This document shows, in pieces, positions 1-7,483 of a DNA stretch of 37,601 bases; position 1 is the first letter of the stretch; every line of letters begins with the position of its first letter. The position numbers were made by a program, and so were the translations under genes. This DNA is from CAVQBP01 sp964448105 (lineage in GTDB: Bacteria > Bacteroidota > Ignavibacteria > Ignavibacteriales > Ignavibacteriaceae). The stretch is taken from positions 1 to 37,601 of the forward strand of contig CAYUVK010000045.1 of assembly GCA_964448105.1 (NCBI GenBank), given 5' to 3'. The notes beneath the pieces are model-generated. The model saw only the letters and a list, made by a program, of their open reading frames with translations, did not search any database and was not told the DNA's origin.

Positions 1-801
1 CGAAATGCTTAATCCTAATTCATTAAATAAGATCCCCTGGAAATTCGAACTTACCTGGAATGAGTTTGTAGTTTCATAAAGAAGATTCAGATCAAAATTT
101 ACAATAAGTGAATATGTGATGCCAATTAATGCTGCTTTATCGTTCCTTAATTTATATGCTTCAATATCGGGAGGTGAATTATCCTCAAATGTAAATAAAT
201 TGATAGAAGAAAGAGAAAATGAAACGTTATCATTCAATAAATAATTCGCGCCGATATCAAATTTTGTTGAATTTATTTTTTCAATATCGTTGGCTCCATC
301 CAAATATACCGAGCTATCTTTAATAACGGAATTTAAGATTTCCTGGTTAAATTCCTGGTTAAAAAATCGTAATGTTAGTCCTGCGCTAAAGTCATTACTA
401 AATTTATATGAATACCCTAACCCAAATAATTCTTTATAAGTGAAACTTGAATTCAACGATTGATTTGTAGTTGAATCCAATAAGATTGAAGTAGAATTAC
501 TAAATGTAAATTCCTTCTGGTATGCCGGTGTATACCTGGCTGTAATTGTATTATTACCGATTGTTTTTGAAAGCTTTAATGAATATAAATTGGAAGCCAC
601 AGAGTTGGAAAATTCACCTCCGTAAGTAATTGATATTCCCCAGTCTTTAATATATGAGTAATTTGAAATGTTATTTTCCATGCTATTCAGCAGCAACGTC
701 TGCTTTTGGACAGTACCCCAGTACCCAGAAAGCCCAAATGAGCTTTGCGCCGTTATAGTGATTGAATAAAACATTAGTAAACTTATTAATAAATATTTCA
801 A
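1..801 (-). CDS. Partial outer-membrane beta-barrel-like protein (3' end beyond the window)
   Basis: The minus strand is open without a stop from 801 to the window edge (267 codons), although the frame begins with TTG. The first residues give a signal peptide: Lys, then the hydrophobic stretch YLLISLLMFYSITITA, then AQSS, a typical cleavage site. An internal ATG at 774-772 would lose most of it, so TTG at 801 is the better start. The body has no Cys and alternates polar and aromatic residues (for example NTITARYTPAYQKEF and KELFGLGYSYKFS), as in transmembrane beta-strands of FadL/PorV-like barrels; I cannot name the family. It begins one base after the stop of the upstream lipoprotein gene, so the two are probably co-transcribed and translationally coupled. 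No clear Shine-Dalgarno is seen. An outer-membrane location is inferred. Confidence 0.7.
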   Translation of the reverse strand, partial: MKYLLISLLMFYSITITAQSSFGLSGYWGTVQKQTLLLNSMENNISNYSYIKDWGISITYGGEFSNSVASNLYSLKLSKTIGNNTITARYTPAYQKEFTFSNSTSILLDSTTNQSLNSSFTYKELFGLGYSYKFSNDFSAGLTLRFFNQEFNQEILNSVIKDSSVYLDGANDIEKINSTKFDIGANYLLNDNVSFSLSSINLFTFEDNSPPDIEAYKLRNDKAALIGITYSLIVNFDLNLLYETTNSFQVSSNFQGILFNELGLSIS

Positions 802-802
802 C

Positions 803-1714
803 TTAAGGAGAATCGATAATTATTGTATGTACACTTTGTGATAATATATATATATCATTTCTGTTGCCACCATTATTTTCATACTTCTCATACTTCCGGA
901 TAAGAGTAATTGCGATTTTGTTAAATCTATCCGTTGGGATTTGGTTTATAAGATTTACAGGGATTAAGAATTTTCCATCGTCTTTTGTTTTAACTCTATA
1001 CAGAGGAAAAATATTCCTGTTTGTTCGGACAACGGCACCAATAATAATTTCAATCTGAAGTTCTGGTACCGGGTGGCTCCATTCCAATATAACTTTTAAA
1101 TTATTATTCCTTTTACCTTCGACAATAATATTACCGGTTATTTCCGGTGGAGTAGGAATTTTAAAATTAACGTTTGAACCAATTAAAGGATTAAATTGAA
1201 AGTCTATATTTGAGTTATATTCATACTGGAAAGGATCCACTAACATCCTTTTGCCGCTGTAAAGATAGTACATTAATCCAAGGGAAGTATCTGCTGTACT
1301 ATTTCTTATCCTGACCCTTAATGGAATTAATCTTGCTCTATGAGTATTAAATTGTATAATACCTGGAGTTATAGTCCGGTAGCCTATTAAAAGTCCGCCT
1401 ACTTTCACAGGTTTACTTTTATCAAAGAAGATTGCTTCTGCCAGTGAAGTGTTTAAAGTACCTTCTTTAGAGGTTATTTTAATACCGCTAACATAAATAA
1501 TATTTGCATGGCCTATCAAGCTATCTGCAACACCGGTAGAGTCATAACCATTACTGTAAGATTGATCATTAATATTTTTAGTTATTACTTCTACTTGTGC
1601 AGCATCATCTGTTGTTTGGCTGTCCTGGATTAATTCTGTCGGGGCAGGTTTATTGCATCCGTAAATTAATAAACCGGCTAACAAATAATATTTATAGAAA
1701 TATTGTTTTTTCAT
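803..1714 (-). CDS. Hypothetical lipoprotein
   Basis: 303 residues. The N-terminus has a lysine-rich start, a hydrophobic core and the lipobox LIYGC with Cys20, so the mature protein is probably lipid-anchored. After the anchor comes a Thr/Asp/Gln-rich linker, then a predicted all-beta domain. Around residues 190-260 is a segment (ITGNIIVEGKRNNNLKVILEW) that resembles an Ig/fibronectin-like strand pattern. I do not recognise a family. It is followed after one base by the partial barrel protein at 1-801 and preceded by another lipoprotein gene of similar size and N-terminal layout (Cys-N-x-PTE-linker). That pairing suggests cell-surface or outer-membrane work, but no specific function can be given. 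Confidence 0.75.
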   Translation of the reverse strand: MKKQYFYKYYLLAGLLIYGCNKPAPTELIQDSQTTDDAAQVEVITKNINDQSYSNGYDSTGVADSLIGHANIIYVSGIKITSKEGTLNTSLAEAIFFDKSKPVKVGGLLIGYRTITPGIIQFNTHRARLIPLRVRIRNSTADTSLGLMYYLYSGKRMLVDPFQYEYNSNIDFQFNPLIGSNVNFKIPTPPEITGNIIVEGKRNNNLKVILEWSHPVPELQIEIIIGAVVRTNRNIFPLYRVKTKDDGKFLIPVNLINQIPTDRFNKIAITLIRKYEKYENNGGNRNDIYILSQSVHTIIIDSP

Positions 1715-1789
1715 TTTAAACCAAAATAATATTGAACCTTAATATTATCAATTCAAATTAATCATATTTATTGTTTTATTTAAAAATAA

Positions 1790-1815
1790 GAATGCCCTGA
1801 AAAAGCAGGGCATTC
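1790..1815 (-). terminator. Rho-independent terminator after the 1826-2767 gene
   Basis: A perfect 10-bp stem (1790-1799 with 1806-1815; GAATGCCCTG/CAGGGCATTC) closes a 6-base loop. On the minus strand it is followed by the T-rich run TTATTTTTAAAT. It lies 11 bases downstream of the stop codon of the second lipoprotein gene, so that gene probably ends its own transcript and the 803-1714/1-801 pair has a separate promoter. Confidence 0.8.
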
Positions 1816-1825
1816 AGGCATTAAA

Positions 1826-2767
1826 TTAAAACATTACAAAATAAAGTATACCCCACATCTCATTTTCTACCGGTGTTGAATCATCAAAAATTACCTGGCG
1901 CGGAAAAGCATTTATTATAGCATGATAAAAACCTGGGAATTGATTTGAATTATATGTTTGTTCATATACCTTATCGTATCCTCCGGCAACCGGAGTAGAT
2001 GAAATCAATTCAAATTTATATTTTGCTCTATGCAAACCTTTTAAATCAGCACCATATGTTAATGTAACAAAATCATCTTCATTAAATGCACTAAATACTT
2101 CAACCTGAACTTTTACAGGGTTATTTCTCAAAATTACGGGCAGTCGCCTCCACCATCCTTTTCCTCTTGCAAGAAAATATTCGTTTGGAGATGTAATCAC
2201 TAAAGTGTCACCATGAGGGAGGAATACTGTAACTTTCATTATATTAATATTTGGATGAATTGTTCCTCCTTCGGGAAGTGAAATTGCTGCAAGTCTCCAA
2301 TTTCTAAAAGGGAACTCAGTGTTCGCAACTTTTACAAAAATTAATTTTCTTGTTATTGTAGAAGTAAAGGGCTTTGAAATTACCGTATCAATTGATTTAG
2401 TAGTATCATAAGAACCGGCAATTAACAAAACTCCTTCATAAGTCTTTGTTAAAGTAGCATATGCTGTATCCCCAACTACATCAGTGGATATAGTTCTATT
2501 TACAATATGAACTCTGAGACCAACCTTTAGCGGGTTAATGGCAGCATTAACTTTTCCGATAAAAGACATAGCATTGTCTTCATTATAATTTGAATCAAAT
2601 GATGCCAGTGCAGAATCTTCGTCTGCTATTTTTAACATTGCATCTTGATCTGTTGTTGGTTCTATAGTTGACGGTTCAGTAGGTGAATTTTTGCATCCCG
2701 TAAAGAGAAACATTACTGATGCAATGACTAACAGCATATACTTGGCTATTAATCTTCTTCTTTCCAT
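1826..2767 (-). CDS. Hypothetical lipoprotein
   Basis: 313 residues with the start MERRRLIAKYMLLVIASVMF and a lipobox LFTGC (Cys25), predicting a lipoprotein. The linker NSPTEPSTIEPTTDQDAM is followed by a predicted beta-rich domain with several Thr/Val strands and a basic aromatic patch GKGWWRRLP near residue 205. No enzyme motif is visible and I do not recognise the family. The start is supported by an AAGGAG-like sequence just upstream (complement of 2773-2779). It ends in a strong terminator, so it is monocistronic. It resembles the 803-1714 protein only in the N-terminal layout (Cys, N, PTE, acidic linker, Asp/Ser-rich segment); distant paralogy is possible but not shown. Confidence 0.75.
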   Translation of the reverse strand: MERRRLIAKYMLLVIASVMFLFTGCKNSPTEPSTIEPTTDQDAMLKIADEDSALASFDSNYNEDNAMSFIGKVNAAINPLKVGLRVHIVNRTISTDVVGDTAYATLTKTYEGVLLIAGSYDTTKSIDTVISKPFTSTITRKLIFVKVANTEFPFRNWRLAAISLPEGGTIHPNINIMKVTVFLPHGDTLVITSPNEYFLARGKGWWRRLPVILRNNPVKVQVEVFSAFNEDDFVTLTYGADLKGLHRAKYKFELISSTPVAGGYDKVYEQTYNSNQFPGFYHAIINAFPRQVIFDDSTPVENEMWGILYFVMF

Positions 2768-2900
2768 TTCTTACTCCTTTTTTTAGTTAGATATTTTTTT
2801 TGTTAAAAATTCTGTAACTTATATATAGATTTTTGTGCCATTCGTTTTTTTCTATTATTCATTCTTTTTTAGGTTTAATTGTTAACTTTTAGTTATTCCG

Positions 2901-2933
2901 ATTTGCCTGGAATTACACAAAATTTGCCTGGAA
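2901..2933 (+). promoter_or_regulatory. Direct repeat upstream of mscL, possible regulator site
   Basis: The 12-mer ATTTGCCTGGAA occurs exactly twice, at 2901-2912 and 2922-2933, spaced 21 bases start to start, i.e. two helical turns. It lies 62-95 bases before the mscL start in the divergent spacer (2768-2995) between a lipoprotein gene and mscL. A tandem binding site for a regulator is the natural reading, but no matching regulator is known to me. Confidence 0.4.
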
Positions 2934-2995
2934 AAAGTTTTTCAGGGAATATTTAGAAAACAATAACAATAACTATAAAAAAAGGAGAGCCTGTT

Positions 2996-3460
2996 ATGTG
3001 GAAAGAATTTAAAGAATTTGCCATAAAAGGTAATGTAATTGACATGGCAGTAGGTATAATAATCGGTGCTGCATTCGGTACAATCGTTAAATCATTAGTT
3101 AGCGATATAATTATGCCGCCAATAGGCTTATTATTGGGTAATGTAGATTTTTCACAACTTTACATCTTGCTTCAAGAAGGTACAAAAGCCGTACGTCCGT
3201 ATAATACATTAGCCGATGCACAAGCAGCAGGTGCTGTAACAATTAATTATGGTGTTTTTATAAACAGTTTAATTAGTTTCTTAATTGTAGCTTTTGCAAT
3301 TTTTATTGTTATAAAAGGGATAAACAACCTTAAAAGAAAGGAACAGGAAATACCTCCGCAGGCACCAACAACAAAAGATTGCCCATATTGTTTGTCTAAA
3401 ATTTCCTTAAATGCGACACGCTGCCCAATGTGTACTTCCCAGCTTGAGCAAGTAAAATAA
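2996..3460 (+). CDS. mscL: Large-conductance mechanosensitive channel MscL with C-terminal CxxC pair
   Basis: 154 residues. The N-terminus matches MscL well: the amphipathic MWKEFKEFAIKGNVIDMAVG helix, then TM1 (about 16-44) with the glycine-rich gate GIIIGAAFGTIVKSLVSDIIMPP. A periplasmic loop of about 40 residues follows, then TM2 (about 84-107). The channel opens under membrane tension to release solutes during hypo-osmotic shock. The C-terminal cytoplasmic part lacks the charged helical bundle of the E. coli protein (136 aa). It carries C129-x2-C132 and C143-x2-C146, a zinc-ribbon-like arrangement seen in a subset of MscL proteins. The Shine-Dalgarno AAGGAG is at 2982-2987, 8 bases before ATG. 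The gene is alone on its strand and ends at a hairpin shared with rluE. Confidence 0.95.
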   Translation: MWKEFKEFAIKGNVIDMAVGIIIGAAFGTIVKSLVSDIIMPPIGLLLGNVDFSQLYILLQEGTKAVRPYNTLADAQAAGAVTINYGVFINSLISFLIVAFAIFIVIKGINNLKRKEQEIPPQAPTTKDCPYCLSKISLNATRCPMCTSQLEQVK

Positions 3461-3466
3461 TATTTA

Positions 3467-3499
3467 AAAGCTGCTTTGATAATATTTTAAGGCAGCTTT
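3467..3499. terminator. Bidirectional terminator between mscL and rluE
   Basis: The arms 3467-3477 and 3489-3499 form an 11-bp stem with one G-U pair around an 11-base AT-rich loop. A T-run follows on the plus strand (AATTTTT) and T-rich sequence follows on the minus strand (TTTAAATATTA). It serves convergent mscL and rluE; the rluE stop codon (3487-3489) lies within the hairpin. Confidence 0.75.
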
Positions 3500-4062
3500 A
3501 ATTTTTCAATTTCCTCACTTAATAATTCTCTAAACTTCCCAGGCTTTAAATCCTCCAATAATATGTTTTTGATTCTTGTGCGAATTAATCTTAAAGTAGG
3601 AAATCCAATTTTTGCAGTCATTTTTCTTACCTGTCTATTTTTTCCTTCCGTTAAAATAATACTTAACCAGGAAACAAGAATGGATTTTCGCTCTCTTATT
3701 GGAGGAACTCGTTCCCAAATAGCAGGTTCACTAATCCTTTTTGCTTTTGCCCTGTGCATTTTTATTCCTTTTATTAATAAATCTTCTTCTAACCTTCTTA
3801 TATCTTTGCTATCCGGTTCTCCTTCCACCTGAACTAAATATTCTCTTTCATGTTTGTTTTGAGGATTTAATAGATAATTTATTAAATGCTTATCATTTGT
3901 TAGAAGAAGCAGTCCTTCACTGTCCATGTCTAACCGCCCGACCGGGTAAATATCTGCCGGGAAATTAAAATCTTTTAAAGTTCTTCTTCCTTCTTTATCT
4001 GTAAATTGGCTAAGTACTCCGTATGGTTTGTTAAAAACAAAATACTTAAATCTATGGGACAT
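3487..4062 (-). CDS. rluE: 23S rRNA pseudouridine(2457) synthase RluE-like
   Basis: 191 residues, RsuA/RluB/E/F family without the N-terminal S4 domain, as in E. coli RluE. Recognisable blocks are FNKPYGVLSQFTDKEGRRTLKDF (about 10-32), the catalytic motif GRLDMDSEGLLLLTND with Asp45, then PPIRERKS, TEGKNRQVRKM and GFPTLRLIR. The last four are near-identical to RluE. The enzyme isomerises a uridine of 23S rRNA to pseudouridine in the peptidyl-transferase region during ribosome assembly. The U2457 specificity is inferred from similarity. It overlaps the upstream glycosyltransferase gene by 11 bases, suggesting one transcript, and stops inside the terminator shared with mscL. Confidence 0.9.
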   Translation of the reverse strand: MSHRFKYFVFNKPYGVLSQFTDKEGRRTLKDFNFPADIYPVGRLDMDSEGLLLLTNDKHLINYLLNPQNKHEREYLVQVEGEPDSKDIRRLEEDLLIKGIKMHRAKAKRISEPAIWERVPPIRERKSILVSWLSIILTEGKNRQVRKMTAKIGFPTLRLIRTRIKNILLEDLKPGKFRELLSEEIEKLKLP

Positions 4063-4690
4063 AACTATTTGTTAAGCTATCGGATAGTTCACGATGGTAG
4101 ATATAAGTGGGGGAATCAAATTTTTTAACATTAAATTTATTTTTCGCTCTTATTAATAAATCAGAATCTTCGCTGTAATTTAAATTTCGAAAACCATTTA
4201 ATTCTAAAAAAACATTTCTTTTTCCAAAAAAAGTTCCGCCGATATAGCAATCGGACAGATGAATATAATTTTTAGGATTATATCTATCTCTAACAAATGG
4301 ATTTCCAATAATATTTACTCCACCATATAAAAGATCCACTTCAGGATGATTATTCATATATTCGGTTCTTCTTAACAAATGTGATTCTTGGTATTCATCG
4401 TCGCTGTCTAGAAATGTTATGTATTTTCCTGAAGAAAGTGATATTCCTTTATTCCTGCTTTGTGCTATCTTTTGATTTTCCTGGTGCAGCACTTTTATAT
4501 TTGGAAAATTCTCCTCATAAGATCTTAAGACATTTAGAGAATTATCTGTACTTCCATCATCAACAGCGATTAATTCCCAATCAGAAAAATTTTGATTAAT
4601 TAAAGATTCAATGCTGCGAGATAAAAAAAGTTCTCTGTTAAAAACAGTTAAAATTACAGATACTTCATATTTACTTATAATGTCCGGCAT
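4052..4690 (-). CDS. Small family 2 glycosyltransferase (GT-A fold)
   Basis: 212 residues. The N-terminal GT2 signature is complete: VSVILTVFNRE, AVDDGSTDNS (Asp44-Asp45, nucleotide binding), QSRNKGISLSSGKYITFLDSDDE (DxD metal motif, Asp95-Asp97) and the catalytic acidic pair in YSEDSDLLIRA (about 173-175). It transfers a sugar from a nucleotide donor to an unidentified acceptor. There is no membrane segment, and it is shorter than most GT2 enzymes (about 250-330 aa), being essentially just the catalytic domain. The start lies 3 bases downstream of the hybrid histidine-kinase gene and the end overlaps rluE by 11 bases, so it may sit in a read-through operon. Substrate is unknown. Confidence 0.85.
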   Translation of the reverse strand: MPDIISKYEVSVILTVFNRELFLSRSIESLINQNFSDWELIAVDDGSTDNSLNVLRSYEENFPNIKVLHQENQKIAQSRNKGISLSSGKYITFLDSDDEYQESHLLRRTEYMNNHPEVDLLYGGVNIIGNPFVRDRYNPKNYIHLSDCYIGGTFFGKRNVFLELNGFRNLNYSEDSDLLIRAKNKFNVKKFDSPTYIYHRELSDSLTNSYVP

Positions 4691-4693
4691 TTC

Positions 4694-6835
4694 TCATACT
4701 TTGTTAGAGTTTATTTGGTATTCAGAAGGTGAAAAACCAAAGAGTACTTTAAAGCATTCTGTAAAATAGGAGGGATTATTAAAGCCCACTTCAAAAGCGA
4801 TTTCGGATATATTCCCTTTCCTAGCAGATAAGAGTTTCATTGCTCTTTTAAGACGAAAGTTTCTGATAAATTCGCTTGCAGATTGATCAGTTAAAGCTTG
4901 CAATTTTCTATGGAGCTGCATCCTGCTTAATCCTGCCTTTTTTGAAAACTCATCGGCAGTAAAATCTTCATTTGAATAATTTTGCTCAAGGATTTCCAAA
5001 ATCCGTATCAAAAATTTTTCATCGTATGAAGTGATTGCAATATCTTTTGGCTCTAATAGAACTTCCTTTCTAAATCTCTGTCTTAATTTTTTTCTTTGTT
5101 CAACTAAATTGCCTACACGGACTTGAAGTTCCTGTATCTTAAAAGGTTTTGTTATGTAATCGTCAGCTCCTGTTTCAAGCCCTTCTAATTTATTTTCCAA
5201 AGTTGATCTTGCAGTTAAAAGAATAACCGGGATGTGACTCGTTTTCTCATCTGTTTTAATTTTCTCACATAATTCAATTCCATCCATTTCCGGCATTTTA
5301 ATATCGCTGATGATCAGGTCAGGAATAATCTCGAATGATTTGTCCAAACCATCCTTTCCGTTGGATGCTTCGAAAACCGAATACTCTTTACCGATATTTT
5401 CTTTAATAAACTTCTGCAAGTCTTTATTATCTTCAACAATTAATATTTTGGGAGAATCATCTTTTCTTTCTTCGAGTTTTTCTTCAACTTCAACTTTTTG
5501 TTTCTCATGTCGTTTAGGTTTTAATTCGACTTCCTGCTTTCTTTCAACTATTAAACCTTTATATAATTCCTCACCTGAAGGAAGTTTAATATTAAATTTC
5601 GTTCCTGTATTTAACTTACTTTCAACTGTAATTGAACCATTATGCAGTTCAATTAATTCCTTAACTAAAGCTAACCCAATACCTGTCCCGTCCTGGATAG
5701 TAGATGATTTTGCTTTGTAAAAACGGTTGAAAATATTTTTTATATCCTCTTGCTCAATTCCAATTCCATCATCTTCTACTGATATTTCGACATGATCTTC
5801 CTTTTTTAAAACAGAAACAACTATATGCCCGTCTTTATGAGAAAATTTTAAAGCATTGGAAAGGAGGTTGCTAATAATTTTTTCAATTTTATCTTTATCT
5901 AAATAAATTTCCAATTTATTTTCATCAGAACGAAATTCGATGTTGATATTTTTACTTTCAGCCATTGACTGGAAATAAGCCAAAATCCCTTTTATGAAAT
6001 TGATCAGATCGGCTATTTCAACTTCAAGCTTCATTTTCCCGGCATCAATTGAGGAGAGATCTAACAACTGGTTTATTAATGATAAAAGTTTTGTAGCATT
6101 CTTATATATCAGGTTATATTGAGGCTGTGCATCTTTAACCTGATCTTCCGTCATTAATTTTTCCAACGGACCGAGAATTAGTGTTAACGGTGTTCTAAAT
6201 TCGTGAGAAATATTTGTAAAGAATTCTGTTTTAATTCGATCTAATTCATGTAACTTTTCAGCTTCTTTCTTTTTTTGAAAAGTTTCTTCCTGGAGCTGTA
6301 AATTTTTTATTAACTGGCTTGCTTGAACAGATATTATGGAAAGCAAAGTAAGATCATTATCCTGAAAATGCTTTTTATTTTTCTTATTAACAACCATCAT
6401 AATCCCCATAATATTACCTTCAAACCACATGGGGACACATAAAACAGAATGTATATCTTTCTTTTCTTCTTCTGTTGCAAGAAATCTTTTATCGGTTGCC
6501 AGGTCTTCGATTATCAGAGGTTCTTTATTAAGCAAGACCCAACCGGTTATATTTGTACCTATATGATATTTATGCTGCAGCTTACTTGAATCATTACGAC
6601 GAATAAATGTTGTAAAAGGATCATTTTGATTTTTAGTAACAAGAAGAATAGAACCCTGTTCCGCGTCTAATGCAATTATTGATTTTTGAACGATTATATT
6701 AAGCATATGATCAATATCAGTTGCTCTTCTTGCAGCAACTGCGATTTCATTTAATACTCTTAATTCCTCAACAGCAGCTCTTAATCGCTGTATTTCTTTT
6801 TCAAGCTCTTGAGTTCTTTCAGCCGATTTACTCAT
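4694..6835 (-). CDS. Soluble hybrid histidine kinase: coiled coil-GAF-HisKA-HATPase-REC-AraC (cassette copy A)
   Basis: 713 residues in one chain. In order: N-terminal coiled coil (about 5-32); GAF sensor domain (about 38-180); HisKA with phospho-acceptor His211 in NISHEFRTPLTL; HATPase_c (about 310-420) with N-box NLLSNALK, G1 DDGIGI and G2 GTGIGLAL; a Lys/Glu-rich linker; receiver domain (about 462-580) with phospho-acceptor Asp511 in IISDIKMPEMDG and Lys563; and an AraC-type helix-turn-helix pair (about 608-710). There is no signal peptide or membrane helix, unlike classical Bacteroidota hybrid systems with periplasmic propellers, so sensing should be cytosolic. It is a paralogue of 11056-13224 with the same architecture and the same His position. 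It is third in its cassette, separated from the small cupredoxin-like gene by a 300-base spacer that may hold its own promoter. No Shine-Dalgarno is evident. Confidence 0.92.
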   Translation of the reverse strand: MSKSAERTQELEKEIQRLRAAVEELRVLNEIAVAARRATDIDHMLNIIVQKSIIALDAEQGSILLVTKNQNDPFTTFIRRNDSSKLQHKYHIGTNITGWVLLNKEPLIIEDLATDKRFLATEEEKKDIHSVLCVPMWFEGNIMGIMMVVNKKNKKHFQDNDLTLLSIISVQASQLIKNLQLQEETFQKKKEAEKLHELDRIKTEFFTNISHEFRTPLTLILGPLEKLMTEDQVKDAQPQYNLIYKNATKLLSLINQLLDLSSIDAGKMKLEVEIADLINFIKGILAYFQSMAESKNINIEFRSDENKLEIYLDKDKIEKIISNLLSNALKFSHKDGHIVVSVLKKEDHVEISVEDDGIGIEQEDIKNIFNRFYKAKSSTIQDGTGIGLALVKELIELHNGSITVESKLNTGTKFNIKLPSGEELYKGLIVERKQEVELKPKRHEKQKVEVEEKLEERKDDSPKILIVEDNKDLQKFIKENIGKEYSVFEASNGKDGLDKSFEIIPDLIISDIKMPEMDGIELCEKIKTDEKTSHIPVILLTARSTLENKLEGLETGADDYITKPFKIQELQVRVGNLVEQRKKLRQRFRKEVLLEPKDIAITSYDEKFLIRILEILEQNYSNEDFTADEFSKKAGLSRMQLHRKLQALTDQSASEFIRNFRLKRAMKLLSARKGNISEIAFEVGFNNPSYFTECFKVLFGFSPSEYQINSNKV

Positions 6836-7135
6836 ATAAATATTTCACACATTATTCAGCTATTCTTTAACTTTTTATGGATTTAAAAATACTCATAACC
6901 ATTAATACTAATATTTAATCAAAATTAAATTTTTTATTGCCGTTTTATTTGTGTTGATTGTCACAAAGCAACTACCATTACTATTTTTATTTTACTTTTT
7001 GATGAGTTCCATTACAAATCATAATATTTTCTTTTCAGTCAAAATAACTCATTTGTTTTGAAATAATTATTGAAAGTTAATTTCAATTCGTGAATACTTA
7101 GTAAAAATACAATATAATAAAACCTCTCAAATATT
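6836..7135. other. 300-base spacer before hybrid kinase copy A
   Basis: Strongly AT-rich non-coding stretch; no convincing reading frame. The only structured element I see is a CRP/FNR-like half-palindrome pair at 6950-6965. The equivalent spacer in cassette copy B is only 41 bases, so this stretch is either an insertion in copy A or has been lost from copy B. Confidence 0.6.
6950..6965 (-). promoter_or_regulatory. Possible CRP/FNR-family operator
   Basis: TGTGT-TGATTG-TCACA fits the CRP consensus TGTGA-N6-TCACA except for one position, and the symmetry extends outward (TTTGTG...CACAAA, 6948-6967). It lies about 115 bases before the start of hybrid kinase copy A. The match is by eye only, and in DNA this AT-rich such a site could arise by chance. 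Confidence 0.35.
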
Positions 7136-7456
7136 TTATCCCTGAACAATAATAACAGGATTAGAATTACTTACAGCGAAATCCTTAACATTTTTGTGAT
7201 AAATTGCATAATAATAATATCTCTGTTCACCTGGTGAAGGTTTATCAACTACCTTCATTTCGATATTTTTTCCCTTAGGAACATCAAATATTCTTTCTGT
7301 TGAACCAAATAAAACGGATGCTTCAGGAATAAAGATTGATATATCTGAATCGTGTGCTTCCCAAGAAACTGTATCATCGGATTGCACAAAAATTTTATCA
7401 ACAAATACACTTTTTCTTTGTTGAAACTTAACAGGAGCACTTTTTCTGATTCCCAT
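7136..7456 (-). CDS. Small cupredoxin-like beta-sandwich protein, unknown function (cassette copy A)
   Basis: 106 residues, no signal peptide, so probably cytosolic. The pattern VFVDKIFVQSDDTVSWEAHDSDISIFIPE followed by FG-T, a KGK turn, paired Tyr residues (RYYYYAIYH) and a final strand NPVIIVQG resembles the strand order of cupredoxin-like folds. It contains no Cys and cannot form a type 1 copper site, so any role is likely to be binding rather than electron transfer. It aligns along its length with the 114-residue protein at 13266-13610, which occupies the same place in cassette B. A GGAGG Shine-Dalgarno sits 6 bases before the ATG. It starts 27 bases after the kinase gene stop, so it is very probably co-transcribed with it. 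I do not recognise a named family. Confidence 0.8.
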   Translation of the reverse strand: MGIRKSAPVKFQQRKSVFVDKIFVQSDDTVSWEAHDSDISIFIPEASVLFGSTERIFDVPKGKNIEMKVVDKPSPGEQRYYYYAIYHKNVKDFAVSNSNPVIIVQG

Positions 7457-7483
7457 TTTAACCTCCGATTTAAATTATTTTTA

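Noticed and set aside
5310..5720. 136-codon plus-strand frame
   Set aside because: Shadow of the hybrid kinase A gene; Ser/Leu-rich composition is what antisense of this region gives.
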